Below, in pieces: positions 33,609 to 43,040 of a stretch of 64,000 bases of DNA. The notes below the pieces were generated by a model. The model was not told where the DNA came from. It did not search any database and was given only the letters and a program-made list of their open reading frames with translations. Numbering within the stretch: position 1 is the stretch's first letter; every line of letters starts with the position of its first letter. The translations under genes were made by a program, and so were the position numbers. Where the stretch lies: NCBI GenBank assembly GCA_035391225.1, contig DAOPKN010000007.1, positions 29,990-93,989 on the forward strand, read 5' to 3'. Origin of the DNA: DAOPKN01 sp035391225. Its GTDB lineage: Bacteria > Thermotogota > Thermotogae > MWEM01.

Positions 33609-34718
33609 GTGCTCACGTACGACCAGAAAGCCGCGTTTTCCGAAATCTGCCAAAAATTCCAGGAGATGTCCGGTGTTTTCGACCCGGAATGGGCAAAGCA
33701 GCGGTTACTCTCCCTGGAAAAAACCATGTCCCAAAGCGATTTTTGGGAGGACCCCGACGCTGCAGCCGACACGTTGAAGGAAAGCAAGATGCTGCAAACA
33801 CGCCTGGAAGAGCGGAAACAGATCTTGGACCTCATCCAGGACGGCGAAGTGGCGTTGGAGCTTGCAGAGGAAGACGAGAGCATGGAGAAAGCTTTCCACG
33901 ACTACTCCTCCCGGTTGCGAAAGGCCGTTCGCAAGTTTGAGCTGTCCATGTTGCTCAACGATCGTTTCGACATGAACAACGCCTTTCTGACCATTCACCC
34001 GGGTGCCGGGGGAACCGAATCCCAGGATTGGTCGCAGATGTTGATGCGCATGTACTTGCGCTGGGCGGAACGCAAGAATTTCGAGGTGGAAATCATCGAG
34101 CTGCAACCCGGCGAAGAAGCGGGGATCAAGGATGCAACCTTGTTGCTGAAAGGGGAATACGTGTACGGCTATACCAAGTTCGAGCAGGGAATACACCGAC
34201 TGGTGCGCATTTCCCCCTTCGACTCGAACAAGCGACGCCACACCTCTTTCGCGTCGGTTTCCGTGCTTCCCGAACTGGACCAACAAGTGGACATCGACAT
34301 CAACCCCGATGATCTGAAAATCGACGTGTACCGTGCTTCCGGGGCAGGCGGCCAACACGTGAATCGCACCGAATCCGCCGTGCGCATCACGCATCTTCCT
34401 TCCGGGATCGTGGTGACCTGCCAAAACCAACGCAACCAGCACCAAAACAAGGATACTGCCATGAAAATCCTCACCGCCCGCTTGTACCAACTGGAATTGG
34501 AGAAGAAGAAGCGCGAGCAGCAGGCCATCCAAGGTGACCTCACGGACATCTCCTGGGGCAACCAGATCCGCTCGTACGTGTTTCAACCCTACAAGATGAT
34601 CAAGGACCTTCGAACCCAAACCGAAACCGGCAACGTGGATGCGGTGATGGACGGAGACATCGATCCCTTCATCGAATCGGAGCTTGTCTTCTTTTCCAAG
34701 CGGGAGCAGGGAGAGTAA
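33609..34718 (+). CDS. prfB: Peptide chain release factor 2
   Basis: A 369-residue release factor. The stop-codon recognition tripeptide is SPF (RISPFDSNKRRH), marking it as RF2 (UGA and UAA), and the catalytic GGQ is in SGAGGQHVNRTESAVRI. Unlike most bacterial prfB genes there is no in-frame UGA or programmed frameshift near codon 25; the frame is continuous (MSGVFDPEWAKQRLLSLE). It starts at GTG four bases after the secA stop. Confidence 0.97.
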   Translation: MLTYDQKAAFSEICQKFQEMSGVFDPEWAKQRLLSLEKTMSQSDFWEDPDAAADTLKESKMLQTRLEERKQILDLIQDGEVALELAEEDESMEKAFHDYSSRLRKAVRKFELSMLLNDRFDMNNAFLTIHPGAGGTESQDWSQMLMRMYLRWAERKNFEVEIIELQPGEEAGIKDATLLLKGEYVYGYTKFEQGIHRLVRISPFDSNKRRHTSFASVSVLPELDQQVDIDINPDDLKIDVYRASGAGGQHVNRTESAVRITHLPSGIVVTCQNQRNQHQNKDTAMKILTARLYQLELEKKKREQQAIQGDLTDISWGNQIRSYVFQPYKMIKDLRTQTETGNVDAVMDGDIDPFIESELVFFSKREQGE

Positions 34719-34722
34719 GTAC

Positions 34723-35578
34723 ATGGCGTGGATGTTCTTCTGGATTTCCGTGGCCTTGGGTGCGGACCAGCTCAGCAAATGGGTGGTCGAGGCGACCATT
34801 CCCCTGAACACGTCCATTCCGCTGTTTCCCCCTTTCTTCCGTCTCTTCCACGTGCACAACCAGGGAATCGCCTTTGGGCTTTTCCAAGCCCAGAGTGATT
34901 TTTTACTGCCCCTTGTGCTGGTTATCATTATCGTGGTCACGTTGTTTTCCTTCAAGTACGCCCCCAAATCTCCCTGGCTCCTGTTTTCATTTGGTGCCAT
35001 CATTGGGGGGGCACTGGGAAACATCGTTGATCGTTTTTTCCGGGGAGCAGTGGTGGATTTCATCTCGGTGGGTTCCTTTGCCATCTTCAACCTGGCGGAC
35101 TCGTTCGTGGTGGTGGGAGCGATCTGCCTGGGAATTTTCGCCCTCTTCTTCGAGGAGAAGGCCGATGCAACGGACTTCTTCGTGAATCCCGATTTGGTCT
35201 GTTCCCACATCAAGCCACACCTGCCTTACCGCGACGTGCAGCCTGCGGACTTGGACTTTTTGGTGCACCGGTTGTTCCGCGTTTCGGAATTCGACCTGGA
35301 AGTCAAGAACCCCGCCTTCTTCCAAGACTTTTCTCCCCCTCCAGCGGAAGAGCAAGGATTTTCCACCTTCTTCTGCTTTTCGCTGCAAGCAACGGGATTC
35401 GAAGACGCCATGGGAAAAGTGCAGCAGCACTTGTCTGCGCTACCTCCCCTCACCCAGAAGGTTTTGGTGTTCTGGTTGGATGCGGAAAAACCGCGAAGAA
35501 ACATGGGATGTTTGCCCGTGGATTTGCACGAACTTGCCACACACCGCCTCTTCCTCCACTTCCCCCACGGAAGAATAA
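34723..35578 (+). CDS. lspA: Signal peptidase II with a long C-terminal extension
   Basis: Residues 1-150 are lipoprotein signal peptidase: DQLSKWVVEA, HVHNQGIAFGLF, the first catalytic aspartate in GALGNIVDRFFRGAVVDFI and the second in FNLADSFVVVGA, with four membrane helices. It trims prolipoproteins. A further 130 residues or so (NPDLVCSHIKPHLPYRDV onward) are unlike any family I know. No stop codon follows: the frame runs on through a promoter-like and ribosome-site-like stretch into glyS. The end given is provisional; losing one C from the run at 35562-35566 would bring the TAA at 35576-35578 into frame. The ATG at 34723 follows the prfB stop by four bases. Confidence 0.8.
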
Positions 35579-35615
35579 AAAAGCGCGATTCTGGCAAAAA
35601 GGGACTTGTTTTGCG

Positions 35616-35621
35616 TATAAT
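35616..35621 (+). promoter_or_regulatory. -10 box TATAAT, possible glyS promoter
   Basis: A consensus TATAAT within an A/T-rich stretch (35573-35703), about 88 bases before the glyS ATG. No good -35 is seen. Its presence argues that this stretch is an intergenic region even though it has no stop codon in the lspA frame. Confidence 0.45.
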
Positions 35622-35703
35622 TGGGAAGACCCAAACCCCTTTTGGATTCTCTTCTTCAAAAAGGAAGGAACGAAAAAAAGTCCCGCAGGGAGGTACTCAT
35701 AGA

Positions 35704-37776
35704 ATGAATCCGGCGTTCTGCCTTGAAATCCAGACGGAAGAACTTCCCCCTTCTGAGGTTCATGATCTTCTCGCTACGCTTCACCAAAAAATGCTCCAGT
35801 TCTTGGAGTCTAAAAATATCACGTTTTCCGAAGTGCAAACATTCCTTTCTTCCCGTCGTTTTGGGATCTTGATCCCAGAGCTTTGCCGCGTGCAAAAGGA
35901 TCGCAGCGAGACCCGAAAGGGCCCCTCCGAAAGCGTGGCGTTCCAACAAGACCCCGAAGGAAACAGCGTGCCTTCCCGGGCTCTGCTGGGCTTCCTCCAC
36001 AGTAACCAGGCCAACCTGGACCAGGTGGAAATCCGCGAGGAGAAAGGTGGCCGTTACGTTTTCCTCCATCGGAACATCCCGGGGAAACCCACGTTGGATG
36101 TCCTTTCCGAGCACCTTCCGGGGATCATCGAATCCCTTTCCTTCAAGAAACCCATGCGCTGGGGAAATGGAGAGATCCGATTCGTACGTCCGGTACACCA
36201 TATCGTTGCGCTTCTGGATGACCAGGTTGTTCCCTTTACCTGCCTTGGGGTTAGCAGCGGAAATCGTACCGTTGCCGCGCACCTGGAGCCAGAGGGCTTC
36301 TTACTGGAAAACGCTGCGGATTACGTGACCGCGATGAAAGAGCACGGTGTGTTGGTGCATATCCAGGACCGCGAGCAACACATCGTTGCGCAACTGCAAC
36401 AGGTGGCTTCTGCCATCGACAAGCAACCCGCCGTGGATGCTTCCCTGGTGCAGGAAGTAGCGCTGCTCACCGAAAACCCACGCGTAGTGGTGGGCTCATT
36501 TGACAAGGATTTCTTGGAACTACCGGAGCCCGTGTTGATCACAACGCTCAAGCACCACCAGAAGAGTTTCCCCTTTTTCGAGGATGAGCACATCGCCGCT
36601 TCCTTCGCTTCGTTCCAAGACAACGGCTCTCTTGCGGACGACAACGTCAAAAAGGGGTACCAGCGCGTGGTTCGGGCCCGCTTGGAGGATGCACGTTTCT
36701 TCTTCCGGGAAGACCAAAAAAAAGCGCTGGAAAGCCATACCGAAGAGTTACAAGGCATCATTTTCCAACGCAAACTGGGGACGCTGTACGATAAGGTGGA
36801 AAGGTTGGAGCGCAATGCCCGCTTTTACGCGGAAAAGCTGGACCTTTCTGCCACGCAAGTACAAGATGTTTCCCGCGCCGCGCGCCTTTGCAAATGCGAC
36901 CTGCAAACCCACATGGTATACGAGTTTCCCGAGTTGCAAGGCACCATGGGAGGGATTTACGCCCGGTTGCAAGGGGAACCAGAAAGCGTGTGTTCCGCCA
37001 TCGAAGAACATTACGCTTCCACGCTTCCTTCCTCCGTGGAGGGGGCGCTGCTTGCCATCGCTGACCAAATCGACAACATCGCGGGAAACCTTCTTCTGGG
37101 ACAGGTTCCCACCGGCTCTCGCGATCCCTTTGGCCTTCGCCGGCAAGCCCTTTCCCTCGTGGAAATCCTTGTTTCGTTCGAGTGGGATGTCGACCTGCAC
37201 TCTTTCTTCGACCAGGCGCTCTCGGGGTACGACCAATTCGTTTCCGAGGTTCCCCTGGCAAGAGAGGCTTTTCGCGAACTTCTTTCCAACCGTTTGGAAG
37301 CCTTCCTCCAATCCAAGGGTTTCGACCAAGATGTACTGCAAGCCGTTCGTCCGCTCTCCGCGCATCCGTTGCGCGCATTCCTCTGTGCTTCTGCCTTGCA
37401 CCAGAAGAAATCGCAGGGAACGATAGAGCCGGCTATTCGGGCTTTTGAAAGGGTGTACAACATTTCCCGTTCCCATGCTTCCTGCGATTTCGATTCCCGC
37501 CTGTTCGAGCAAGAGGAGGAAAGCCAGTTACTCAACGCTTTTTCGCAGATGAAGGAAGTTTTTTCGCATGCCTGCGAGCGTTTGCGGTATCCGGAAGCAC
37601 TCGACCTGTTGGCAGCGTTGAAGCCTGCAGTGGACGCGTACTTCGATGCCGTCTTTGTCATGGTAGATCGAGAGGACCTGAAATTGACACGCCTTGGCTT
37701 CTTGAAGAGCATGGCCAAGGAATTTGTGAAAGTGGGGGAAATCAACCAGATCAACGTGGAGACGGTGGAAAAATGA
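35704..37776 (+). CDS. glyS: Glycyl-tRNA synthetase beta subunit
   Basis: A 690-residue beta subunit of the tetrameric (alpha2-beta2) glycyl-tRNA synthetase. It opens MNPAFCLEIQTEELPPSEV, has KKPMRWGNGEIRFVRPVH, PEPVLITTLKHHQKSFPFF, VRARLEDARFFF and the HD-like and DALR anticodon-binding C-terminal half (YDQFVSEVPLAREAF, VFVMVDREDLKLTRLGFLK). The subunit binds tRNA; the catalytic alpha subunit GlyQ is not in the window. The ATG at 35704 has GGGAGGT in front. Upstream it is in frame with lspA without a stop. It overlaps the next gene by four bases (ATGA). Confidence 0.96.
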   Translation: MNPAFCLEIQTEELPPSEVHDLLATLHQKMLQFLESKNITFSEVQTFLSSRRFGILIPELCRVQKDRSETRKGPSESVAFQQDPEGNSVPSRALLGFLHSNQANLDQVEIREEKGGRYVFLHRNIPGKPTLDVLSEHLPGIIESLSFKKPMRWGNGEIRFVRPVHHIVALLDDQVVPFTCLGVSSGNRTVAAHLEPEGFLLENAADYVTAMKEHGVLVHIQDREQHIVAQLQQVASAIDKQPAVDASLVQEVALLTENPRVVVGSFDKDFLELPEPVLITTLKHHQKSFPFFEDEHIAASFASFQDNGSLADDNVKKGYQRVVRARLEDARFFFREDQKKALESHTEELQGIIFQRKLGTLYDKVERLERNARFYAEKLDLSATQVQDVSRAARLCKCDLQTHMVYEFPELQGTMGGIYARLQGEPESVCSAIEEHYASTLPSSVEGALLAIADQIDNIAGNLLLGQVPTGSRDPFGLRRQALSLVEILVSFEWDVDLHSFFDQALSGYDQFVSEVPLAREAFRELLSNRLEAFLQSKGFDQDVLQAVRPLSAHPLRAFLCASALHQKKSQGTIEPAIRAFERVYNISRSHASCDFDSRLFEQEEESQLLNAFSQMKEVFSHACERLRYPEALDLLAALKPAVDAYFDAVFVMVDREDLKLTRLGFLKSMAKEFVKVGEINQINVETVEK

Positions 37777-38222
37777 CATCAATCAATGCTGGAAGTTACC
37801 TTCTTCTCATTGAGCTCACCGAGAACCATACCATACAATTTGGCAAGCATCGTCGGTTGTTTGGGAAAGGCTACTACGTCTACGTGGGTTCTGCTATGCG
37901 AAACCTTCGCCAAAGGATTTCCCGCCATTGGATGTACGGTGAGGGAGAATACCACAAGCATTGGCACGTCGATTCCATCTTGGATAGCGGTGAAGTGCTG
38001 GCTTCGGTGGCTTTCCCTTCCGATGTGCGCAGGGAAGAGGAGCTTTCACTGATGGTTTCCCGCTTTGGACGTGCGATTCCCAACTTTGGAGCCAGCGATT
38101 GCAAGCGCACGCGTTCCAACCTGTATTCCCTTGTTGATTTGCGGGATTTCTACTCTATCGTTCGAAAGGCGTTGGAATTCCATTGGGAAGAAAACGAATC
38201 CCGGTGCGCGAGCCTGAGTTGA
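37773..38222 (+). CDS. GIY-YIG nuclease-fold protein (DUF123)
   Basis: A 149-residue protein. GSYLLLIEL and KGYYVYVGSAMRNLRQRISRH are the GIY-YIG core of the DUF123 family, a group of small stand-alone GIY-YIG proteins related to endonucleases; NFGASDC and SNLYSL match the conserved C-terminal half of that family. Function is unproven. Its ATG overlaps the glyS stop, and its own end overlaps the start of the FtsW/RodA gene by about 40 bases, so all three are translated together. Confidence 0.83.
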   Translation: MTSINAGSYLLLIELTENHTIQFGKHRRLFGKGYYVYVGSAMRNLRQRISRHWMYGEGEYHKHWHVDSILDSGEVLASVAFPSDVRREEELSLMVSRFGRAIPNFGASDCKRTRSNLYSLVDLRDFYSIVRKALEFHWEENESRCASLS

Positions 38223-39322
38223 AGCCGGGGCACAACTTCAAGGGGATTATCTACCTGCTGGTGATCATCATTACCCTTGGACTCATTGTCATGTACAGCG
38301 CGAGCCTCACTCCGGTTGTGCGCAGTTCCAACTTGGACTTTTCCGACTATCTGGGGAAACAGCTTTTCAACATCGCGGTGGGTTTGATCGCCATGTTCGT
38401 GATTGCCTTGGTCCCCTTCCACAAACACCTGCAGTGGGCTCCGTTTTACCTGATCGCGGAGATTTTCTTGTTGCTTGCGGTATTCCTCTTCCCCAGCACG
38501 GGAGGTGCTTTCCGCTGGATCCCCCTGGGCTTTTTCAACCTGCAGCCTTCCGAACTGGCCAAGATCGTGCTCATCCTGTTCCTCCCTTCTTTTTTCCGGA
38601 AGCACTCCTTTTCGGACCGAAAGACGGGCTTCTTTGATGCTTTCCTCATCCCCTTCGGTTGGATTTGCTTGCTTGGCGTTTTGATCGCCCTGGAACCGGA
38701 TTTGAGCACTTCCGTCATCGTTTTCCTTCTGGGTTTCTTGATCATGTTCGTAGCCGGGTTGCGCAAGTTCTACCTCTTCTTGGTGGTGGGGTTGGTCGTG
38801 GTAGCTGTGGTGCTGGCGTTCCAACTGGAAATCTTGCGTCCCTACCAGTTGGATCGGGTGCGCAGCTTCTTTTCGTTGTTCTCTTCCGGCGAGGCGCAGG
38901 GTCAAATCCAGGTGAGCATGGACGCCATTGCGTCGGGGGGGTTAATGGGGGAAGGTCTGGCACTGGGTGAGGTGAAGTACTCGCTGCCCGTGAAGTTCAC
39001 GGACTTCATCTTTGCCATCTTCGGCGAAGAGCTTGGCTTCATCGGAATGGCCTTCTTGCTGATCTTGTACTACTTGTTCGGGAGAAACTTGATTCACGCC
39101 GCCTTGGTGGGAATCGAGAGTCCCGAAGGCAAGCTCGTTTTGATCGGATACGCTTTCTTGGTGCTGTTGCAAGTGGTGATCAACGTGGGCGTGGTGCTGG
39201 GAATTCTCCCTCCCACGGGAATCACGTTGCCCTTCGTGAGCTACGGCGGAAGCTCCATGATTGCTTTCCTTAGTGGTTTTGGCCTGGTGCTCAGCGTGTT
39301 GCACCATCGGGAAACCACCTGA
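38183..39322 (+). CDS. FtsW/RodA/SpoVE family glycosyltransferase
   Basis: A 379-residue SEDS protein with about ten membrane helices. Seen are GGAFRWIPLGFFNLQPSELAKI, the putative catalytic aspartate in ALEPDLSTSVIVF and the end motif PPTGITLPFVSYGGSSMIA. SEDS proteins polymerise lipid II into glycan strands with a partner penicillin-binding protein, in division (FtsW) or elongation (RodA). No division cluster surrounds it, so which is undecided; RodA is as likely as FtsW. The start may be TTG at 38183 or GTG at 38204. Confidence 0.92.
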   Translation: MGRKRIPVREPELKPGHNFKGIIYLLVIIITLGLIVMYSASLTPVVRSSNLDFSDYLGKQLFNIAVGLIAMFVIALVPFHKHLQWAPFYLIAEIFLLLAVFLFPSTGGAFRWIPLGFFNLQPSELAKIVLILFLPSFFRKHSFSDRKTGFFDAFLIPFGWICLLGVLIALEPDLSTSVIVFLLGFLIMFVAGLRKFYLFLVVGLVVVAVVLAFQLEILRPYQLDRVRSFFSLFSSGEAQGQIQVSMDAIASGGLMGEGLALGEVKYSLPVKFTDFIFAIFGEELGFIGMAFLLILYYLFGRNLIHAALVGIESPEGKLVLIGYAFLVLLQVVINVGVVLGILPPTGITLPFVSYGGSSMIAFLSGFGLVLSVLHHRETT

Positions 39323-39344
39323 CTTTTTTTCCAGGAGGAGAAAC

Positions 39345-40646
39345 GTGACACTGAAAACCGCCCGTGAAATGATGCAACGTTTCGAAGAGACAACGTTGTC
39401 GCGTATTTGCCAAAAGTACCTTGACGAAGTAGCCTCTCTGAATCCCCAGGTGCGAAAGCAATCGCTTTCCGGGTTGCGCAAGAATGCGTATTACCTTCCG
39501 GAGCTTGCGCGCATGGCAAACGACCCCCATCCCGCCGTGCGCAGCGAGTTGGCAACCTACTTCGGTGAAGTGGGCAGTATTGCGGACTTTGAAAACGTGT
39601 CGCCGCTGCTGGAAGACCCCGACGAACGGGTTCGTGCTGCCGCCGTGCAGGGTTTGTGGGTGCTTTCGGACCCCGAAACAGACTGGAAAGTGTTCTTGCA
39701 AGACCCCGCCCCCGCGGTGCGGCTCGCCGCATTGCACGTGCTGCAAGAGGAACTGGAGAGCGACGAACTCACCCATCTGGCAGGCGATCTCAACCCCAAG
39801 GTAGCGGAAAAAGCCCGTGCGATCCTCGTGGAGCGTACCCAGGACCCTGCCACTTTGCAGCAACTTTTTTCCCAAGCCCTTTCCAGCGCGCTGAAAACCA
39901 AGATCTTGTCACGACTGATCCTGTTTGATTTCCCCGTTGCCTTAGCCCATCTGAAAGAGATCTTGGACGATCCCACCCTGGAACCGCGTTTCCGCATCCA
40001 AGTGGCACGACTCCTCCCACAAATTCCCTTCGAGCAAGCCCGGGAAATTTTGAACCTTCAGGTGGAAAACCGCAAGGACCCGGTGCTCCTTCCGAGTCTC
40101 ATTCCCCTGTACGTCCGTTTCAACGAAGAATCCCCCGCCCGGGCCATTTCCCACCTGCAGTCGCTGTGCCACCACGAAGACCTGTCCATCCGCGTGGCCG
40201 CGCTCAAGGGAATCGGTTCTTTTGAAGAGCCCTCTACCGTGGATCTTTTCCGGGATGCCCTGGAAGAAAGGGACGAAAACCTTCGTGCTACCGCACTGGA
40301 AATCTTGTCGCGCATGTTGGATTACTCGCTGTCTCCCCTACTGGAATCCTTGCTGCAAGATCCCGGAAAAAAAGTGCGAAAAGCGGCTATCAAGGCCATT
40401 GGGCGATTGAAACTGGAAGAAACCTACCCGCTGGTTGCACAAACTCTCACGCAAAACAAGGAAGACGACGGGGTACGCAAGGTATGCCTGCAACTCGCGG
40501 GCCGCTTGAAAATCCCGGAAGCAATCCCCTCCATCCAACGCTTGCTGCTCGATGAATTGGAAGACTTCTCGCTGCGCACCCAGGCCGGCTACGCCCTTTT
40601 GCGCATTTCCCCGGAAGCGCTTTTGCAGGTCCTCGGGGCGTCTTGA
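39345..40646 (+). CDS. HEAT-repeat protein
   Basis: A 433-residue, soluble, wholly helical protein made of about a dozen HEAT-like repeats, with patterns such as DPHPAVRSELATYFGEVG, DPDERVRAAAVQGLWVL and DPGKKVRKAAIKAIGRL recurring every 30-35 residues. HEAT arrays act as protein-binding scaffolds; no catalytic part is visible. The start is GTG at 39345 with AGGAGGAG in front. It directly follows the SEDS gene in the same operon and may assist it. It is convergent with the LptF/LptG genes. Confidence 0.85.
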   Translation: MTLKTAREMMQRFEETTLSRICQKYLDEVASLNPQVRKQSLSGLRKNAYYLPELARMANDPHPAVRSELATYFGEVGSIADFENVSPLLEDPDERVRAAAVQGLWVLSDPETDWKVFLQDPAPAVRLAALHVLQEELESDELTHLAGDLNPKVAEKARAILVERTQDPATLQQLFSQALSSALKTKILSRLILFDFPVALAHLKEILDDPTLEPRFRIQVARLLPQIPFEQAREILNLQVENRKDPVLLPSLIPLYVRFNEESPARAISHLQSLCHHEDLSIRVAALKGIGSFEEPSTVDLFRDALEERDENLRATALEILSRMLDYSLSPLLESLLQDPGKKVRKAAIKAIGRLKLEETYPLVAQTLTQNKEDDGVRKVCLQLAGRLKIPEAIPSIQRLLLDELEDFSLRTQAGYALLRISPEALLQVLGAS

Positions 40647-40652
40647 ATGCCC

Positions 40653-41822
40653 TCATCGCCTCCGGAAAGTTTCCAGGATGCGGAAAAGCAGGCGCGTGTT
40701 CAGCAGCGCAAACAACACGATGCCGAATCCCCCGAACAGCACGTTGGGAAACCAGGCAGCGGTGTAGGGTGACAGGTAATAGCGGTTACTCTGGGAGAGG
40801 GTCGGGGTGTTCATCAAGAACGTGGTCAAAAGCTTGTAAGCCCCGATGAGCACGAAGGTTAAAATGATGGTGCGGGACTTGCTCTTCAGGTTCAAGATCA
40901 GCGAAATGGGAACCGCCATGAGAACGATCACAATCGGCCCAACCGACATGGACAACCGGTTTTGGATCGTGCTCACCGCAATCGGCGCACGAACGTAGGT
41001 CTCCATGTATTCCAGCAATTGGGCCAGGGTCTTGTACTTGAAGGGATTATACGTTTCCCCGAAACTGGTCATTTCCAGGATGCGGTCCCTGGCTCTCCCC
41101 ACCCTTTCTTGGATCTCCGTTCCAATCTCCGCGAAGTTCGTTTCCCCGAAAAGCAAGCTCAATGGCATGCGGAAATCCCCGTCGAAACGGTTCAATTGGC
41201 CCTCCCGCAGGGTCCAATCCGCTTGGGGCGAGAGCAGCGCGTAACGGGCATACAGCACCTCCACTTCGGCACTCTGGAACGAATACACGAAAACACCCTT
41301 CAATTCGTTGTCGGATAGCGGGCGCTGCACGTACAGGTACCGGTTTTCCCCGATGAAGGAGGGCTCGTTGGCGATCATCTTCCCGGAAAACTTCTTGTCG
41401 TCCATGATTTTCTCCAAGGCGGTAGCCTTTTGCAGGTGGAAGAAGGGCACCACCCAGTTGCCCAGGCCAAAGGTCACCCCCCCCCAGAGCAATCCAAACA
41501 ACACGAACGGGAAAACCAGCCTTTTGAGCGATATCCCGTGCACTTGCAGTGCCACCAACTCGTTGGAAGTGCCCAGGTCGGAGAGCACCCAGAAGATGGA
41601 GAGGAAAACCCCCACGGGGATGGCTTCCGTGACGAACTCGGGGAGGTAGAAAAAAAGAAGCTGCAAAAGCCGCCACGCGGGAATCTCGTAGCGGATAATG
41701 TCTTCGGAGAGGTTGTACAGCAAGGTAAGCGAAACGAAAATGATGAACCCCCCCAGTCCAAAGAAAAAGGGGAAGAAGCATTTTTTCAGGATGTATCGGT
41801 TCAAGGTCAACAATGGGCACAC
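40653..41822 (-). CDS. LptF/LptG family permease (second copy)
   Basis: A 389-residue membrane protein of the YjgP/YjgQ family. Three helices near the N-terminus (LNRYILKKCFFPFF onward), a beta-jellyroll-like periplasmic middle part and three C-terminal helices (SVGPIVIVLMAVPISLIL) give the usual layout. LptF and LptG form the inner-membrane channel that extracts lipopolysaccharide with the ATPase LptB. It is a sister of the preceding gene. The start is GTG at 41822. Its presence implies an outer membrane. Confidence 0.88.
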   Translation of the reverse strand: MCPLLTLNRYILKKCFFPFFFGLGGFIIFVSLTLLYNLSEDIIRYEIPAWRLLQLLFFYLPEFVTEAIPVGVFLSIFWVLSDLGTSNELVALQVHGISLKRLVFPFVLFGLLWGGVTFGLGNWVVPFFHLQKATALEKIMDDKKFSGKMIANEPSFIGENRYLYVQRPLSDNELKGVFVYSFQSAEVEVLYARYALLSPQADWTLREGQLNRFDGDFRMPLSLLFGETNFAEIGTEIQERVGRARDRILEMTSFGETYNPFKYKTLAQLLEYMETYVRAPIAVSTIQNRLSMSVGPIVIVLMAVPISLILNLKSKSRTIILTFVLIGAYKLLTTFLMNTPTLSQSNRYYLSPYTAAWFPNVLFGGFGIVLFALLNTRLLFRILETFRRR

Positions 41823-41843
41823 TCCCTTTTTGCTTCCAGGCGC

Positions 41844-43013
41844 TTATCCAAAGAGCAGCCAACGGGAAATTTTCTCACGCACGCGGAAAAGAACCGGGGA
41901 ATCCAGCAACAAGAAGAGAACGAAGCCGAACACGAAGAAGACCAAGTCCGGTAGCCATGCCGCGAAAACCGGCGAAACGTGCCAGGGGTTCCAAGGTTCC
42001 GCTTTTCCCATCCCAGATAGCCACGCCTGTCCCCCCGTGTACAACGCGATCAGAAGGAACGTGAAAATCACGCTCCAGGCCTTGTTCTTGATGTTAAATG
42101 CCAAGGAGAGGGGCACACCCAGGATGGCGATCACCAAGGGCCCCAGGGAACGCGCAAAACGGGAATGGAACTCGTAGCGGTACACGTACCCCTTGCTGTT
42201 CTCCATTTCACGGGCTTCTCCTTGGCGCATCATTTCCAGTAGTTCCGCGGAGGTCATATCGTCCGGTTCCTTGCTTTTCATCAGGAAAATGTAGGAAAGG
42301 TCCGAAAGCAAGGTCTCCGTCTCCTTCGGGGTCAACTCGTAGCGCGTCTGCAGCAGACGTTCCCCGTCAAAGCGGTACACGATGGGGCTGTTGATGCGCC
42401 AACCCTGCGTGGGATCCGTTGACTCGTTCAAGCGGGCATTGGACACGGTGAGGATCTCTTTCTCCGATGCCTCGGAGAAAACCCGCATCAAACCCTCCAC
42501 CCGACCATCCTTCAAGTCCATTTTCTTCACCAACACGAAACGTTCCGGGCCAACGGGGAAAAACTGGTTGAAGTACAACTTCTCGTCCCCGCGGTTCAAG
42601 CCGTAAAAGCGTTCCAACGCGACTTGCCGTTGGATGTAAAACCACGGCTTGAGCGCGACGTTCAACCCAAGCGTGAGGACACTCAACCCCAGCGCGAAAA
42701 ACAGGAAGGGATACACGACTTTCTTGCTGGAAATCCCGTGCACGAGCAGCGCGATGTACTCGTTGCGCGAAGAAAGCTCGGACAAAACCCAAAAAATGGA
42801 CAACAGAACACCGGTGAGAATGCCATCGGAAAACATCTGCGGAAGGTAGAAGTAGAGGATGAAAAAGAAGTTCCAGAAAGGTGCCTGGCTTTCCACGATC
42901 ATCGAGGAAACCCACTGGAAGATCTGCAGGTTGCCATACAGGAAGTATCCAAATACGCCCAAGAAAAACGGGAACATGCATCGCCGGATGATGTAGCGAT
43001 TTAACGTCAACAA
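41844..43013 (-). CDS. LptF/LptG family permease (first copy)
   Basis: A 389-residue protein with the same plan and nearly the same N-terminus (LTLNRYIIRRCMFPFF) as the next gene; both share FLSIFWVLSxL. The two are ancient duplicates and probably form the LptF-LptG heterodimer. Three N-terminal helices, a soluble periplasmic middle and three C-terminal helices are predicted. The start is TTG at 43013. The spacing to the second copy is 21 bases. Other Lpt genes are not in the window. Confidence 0.88.
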   Translation of the reverse strand: MLTLNRYIIRRCMFPFFLGVFGYFLYGNLQIFQWVSSMIVESQAPFWNFFFILYFYLPQMFSDGILTGVLLSIFWVLSELSSRNEYIALLVHGISSKKVVYPFLFFALGLSVLTLGLNVALKPWFYIQRQVALERFYGLNRGDEKLYFNQFFPVGPERFVLVKKMDLKDGRVEGLMRVFSEASEKEILTVSNARLNESTDPTQGWRINSPIVYRFDGERLLQTRYELTPKETETLLSDLSYIFLMKSKEPDDMTSAELLEMMRQGEAREMENSKGYVYRYEFHSRFARSLGPLVIAILGVPLSLAFNIKNKAWSVIFTFLLIALYTGGQAWLSGMGKAEPWNPWHVSPVFAAWLPDLVFFVFGFVLFLLLDSPVLFRVREKISRWLLFG

Positions 43014-43040
43014 AGAAAACCCCCCACGATCCCAATCATA

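Noticed and set aside
32693..33883. Minus-strand frame of 396 codons opposite secA and prfB
   Set aside because: Antisense to two certain genes, crossing their junction, with shadow-like composition.
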